A stretch of 14,150 bases of DNA from an uncultured Anaerolineae bacterium (GTDB lineage Bacteria; Chloroflexota; Anaerolineae; Anaerolineales; UBA4823): positions 1 through 14,150 of the forward strand of contig CAKZNJ010000502.1 in NCBI GenBank assembly GCA_937129505.1, given 5' to 3'. The position numbers and the translations under genes were made by a program. Positions 13,974 through 14,150 of the stretch are shown here, in pieces; positions within the stretch are counted from its first letter, which is position 1; each line of letters starts with the position of its first letter. The notes beneath the pieces were generated by a model that was not told the DNA's origin, made no database searches, and saw nothing but the letters and a program-made list of their open reading frames with translations.

Positions 13974-14150
13974 TTAATTTTGATTGATTATCCGATTGGC
14001 TTCGATGACCGCTTGCTCGGCGTTGGGAGCGTAGCCATCTGCCCCTACTTTCGACCAAAGGTTGGGGTATTGATTAAAGGGATACCCTCCTACTAAGATC
14101 TTGGGAGAATCTTGACCTTTTGAACGGCGTACCAGACGAATAACTTCTTG
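13974..14150 (-). CDS. Cobalamin (B12)-binding domain protein, C-terminal end
   Basis: The minus-strand frame entering from the right edge codes for 58 residues before a TAA at 13974. KILVGGYPFNQYPNLWSKVG (about 17-36) followed by ADGYAPNAEQAV matches the last strand and helix of B12-binding domains (the GG-x-x-F/V region that packs against the corrin tail, then GAD-x-Y/x-D-A at the domain end). The His of the DxHxxG motif lies outside the window. The protein ends directly after the domain, which fits B12-dependent regulators (MerR- or CarH-like) as well as corrinoid proteins of methyltransferase systems; the two cannot be told apart here. It is separated by 284 bp from the SnoaL-like gene. 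Confidence 0.85.
   Translation of the reverse strand, partial: QEVIRLVRRSKGQDSPKILVGGYPFNQYPNLWSKVGADGYAPNAEQAVIEANRIINQN

Noticed and set aside
1..14150. tRNA, rRNA, insertion sequences or phage genes.
   Set aside because: Reading both strands I saw no tRNA-like cloverleaf, rRNA stretch, transposase or integrase motif.

Overview
The window suggests a bacterium of about 50% GC. My best guess is a Chloroflexota (Anaerolineae-like) lineage. The grounds are the style of the type-2 glycosyltransferases, a coiled-coil/PD-(D/E)XK protein of a kind common there, and a B12-binding protein tail. This taxonomic call is inference and is weak.

Every gene I can support lies on the minus strand, so transcription runs from high to low coordinates. 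At the right edge (13974-14150) is the C-terminal tail of a cobalamin (B12)-binding protein. Next comes a SnoaL/NTF2-like gene (13306-13689) whose frame is cut by one internal TAG. A good sigma70-type promoter (13248-13277) then starts a long block of surface-glycan genes.

The block reads, in order of transcription: sulfotransferase (12268-13158), DUF3592 membrane protein (11682-12206), GT2 glycosyltransferase (10724-11695), CMP-sugar-type cytidylyltransferase (10017-10727), D-2-hydroxyacid dehydrogenase (9022-10008), SDR oxidoreductase (8092-8868), DUF115/GT42-like protein (7270-8091), two polytopic GT-C-like glycosyltransferases (5729-7273 and 4233-5732), GT2 with a TPR-like tail (3242-4231), coiled-coil/PD-(D/E)XK protein (2297-3208), second sulfotransferase (1254-2201), second GT2 (344-1180), and the start of an rfbC/rmlC epimerase that runs off the left edge (1-342). 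Many neighbours overlap by 4 bp or abut, which points to an operon with translational coupling. The main breaks are 153 bp before the SDR gene and about 95 bp downstream of the coiled-coil gene.

Taken together this looks like a locus for a sulfated, rhamnose-containing extracellular glycan or glycoprotein/glycolipid. RfbC serves dTDP-L-rhamnose synthesis. The cytidylyltransferase, hydroxyacid dehydrogenase and SDR may make and activate a CMP-linked acidic sugar. The DUF115 protein could be its transferase. The GT2 enzymes build the chain on the cytoplasmic side, the GT-C enzymes act at the membrane with lipid-linked donors, and the two sulfotransferases would decorate the product. The most interesting points are the CMP-sugar cassette without a visible synthase, the pair of unlike sulfotransferases, the near-identical 63-bp repeats in the coiled-coil gene, and the nonsense-interrupted SnoaL gene.
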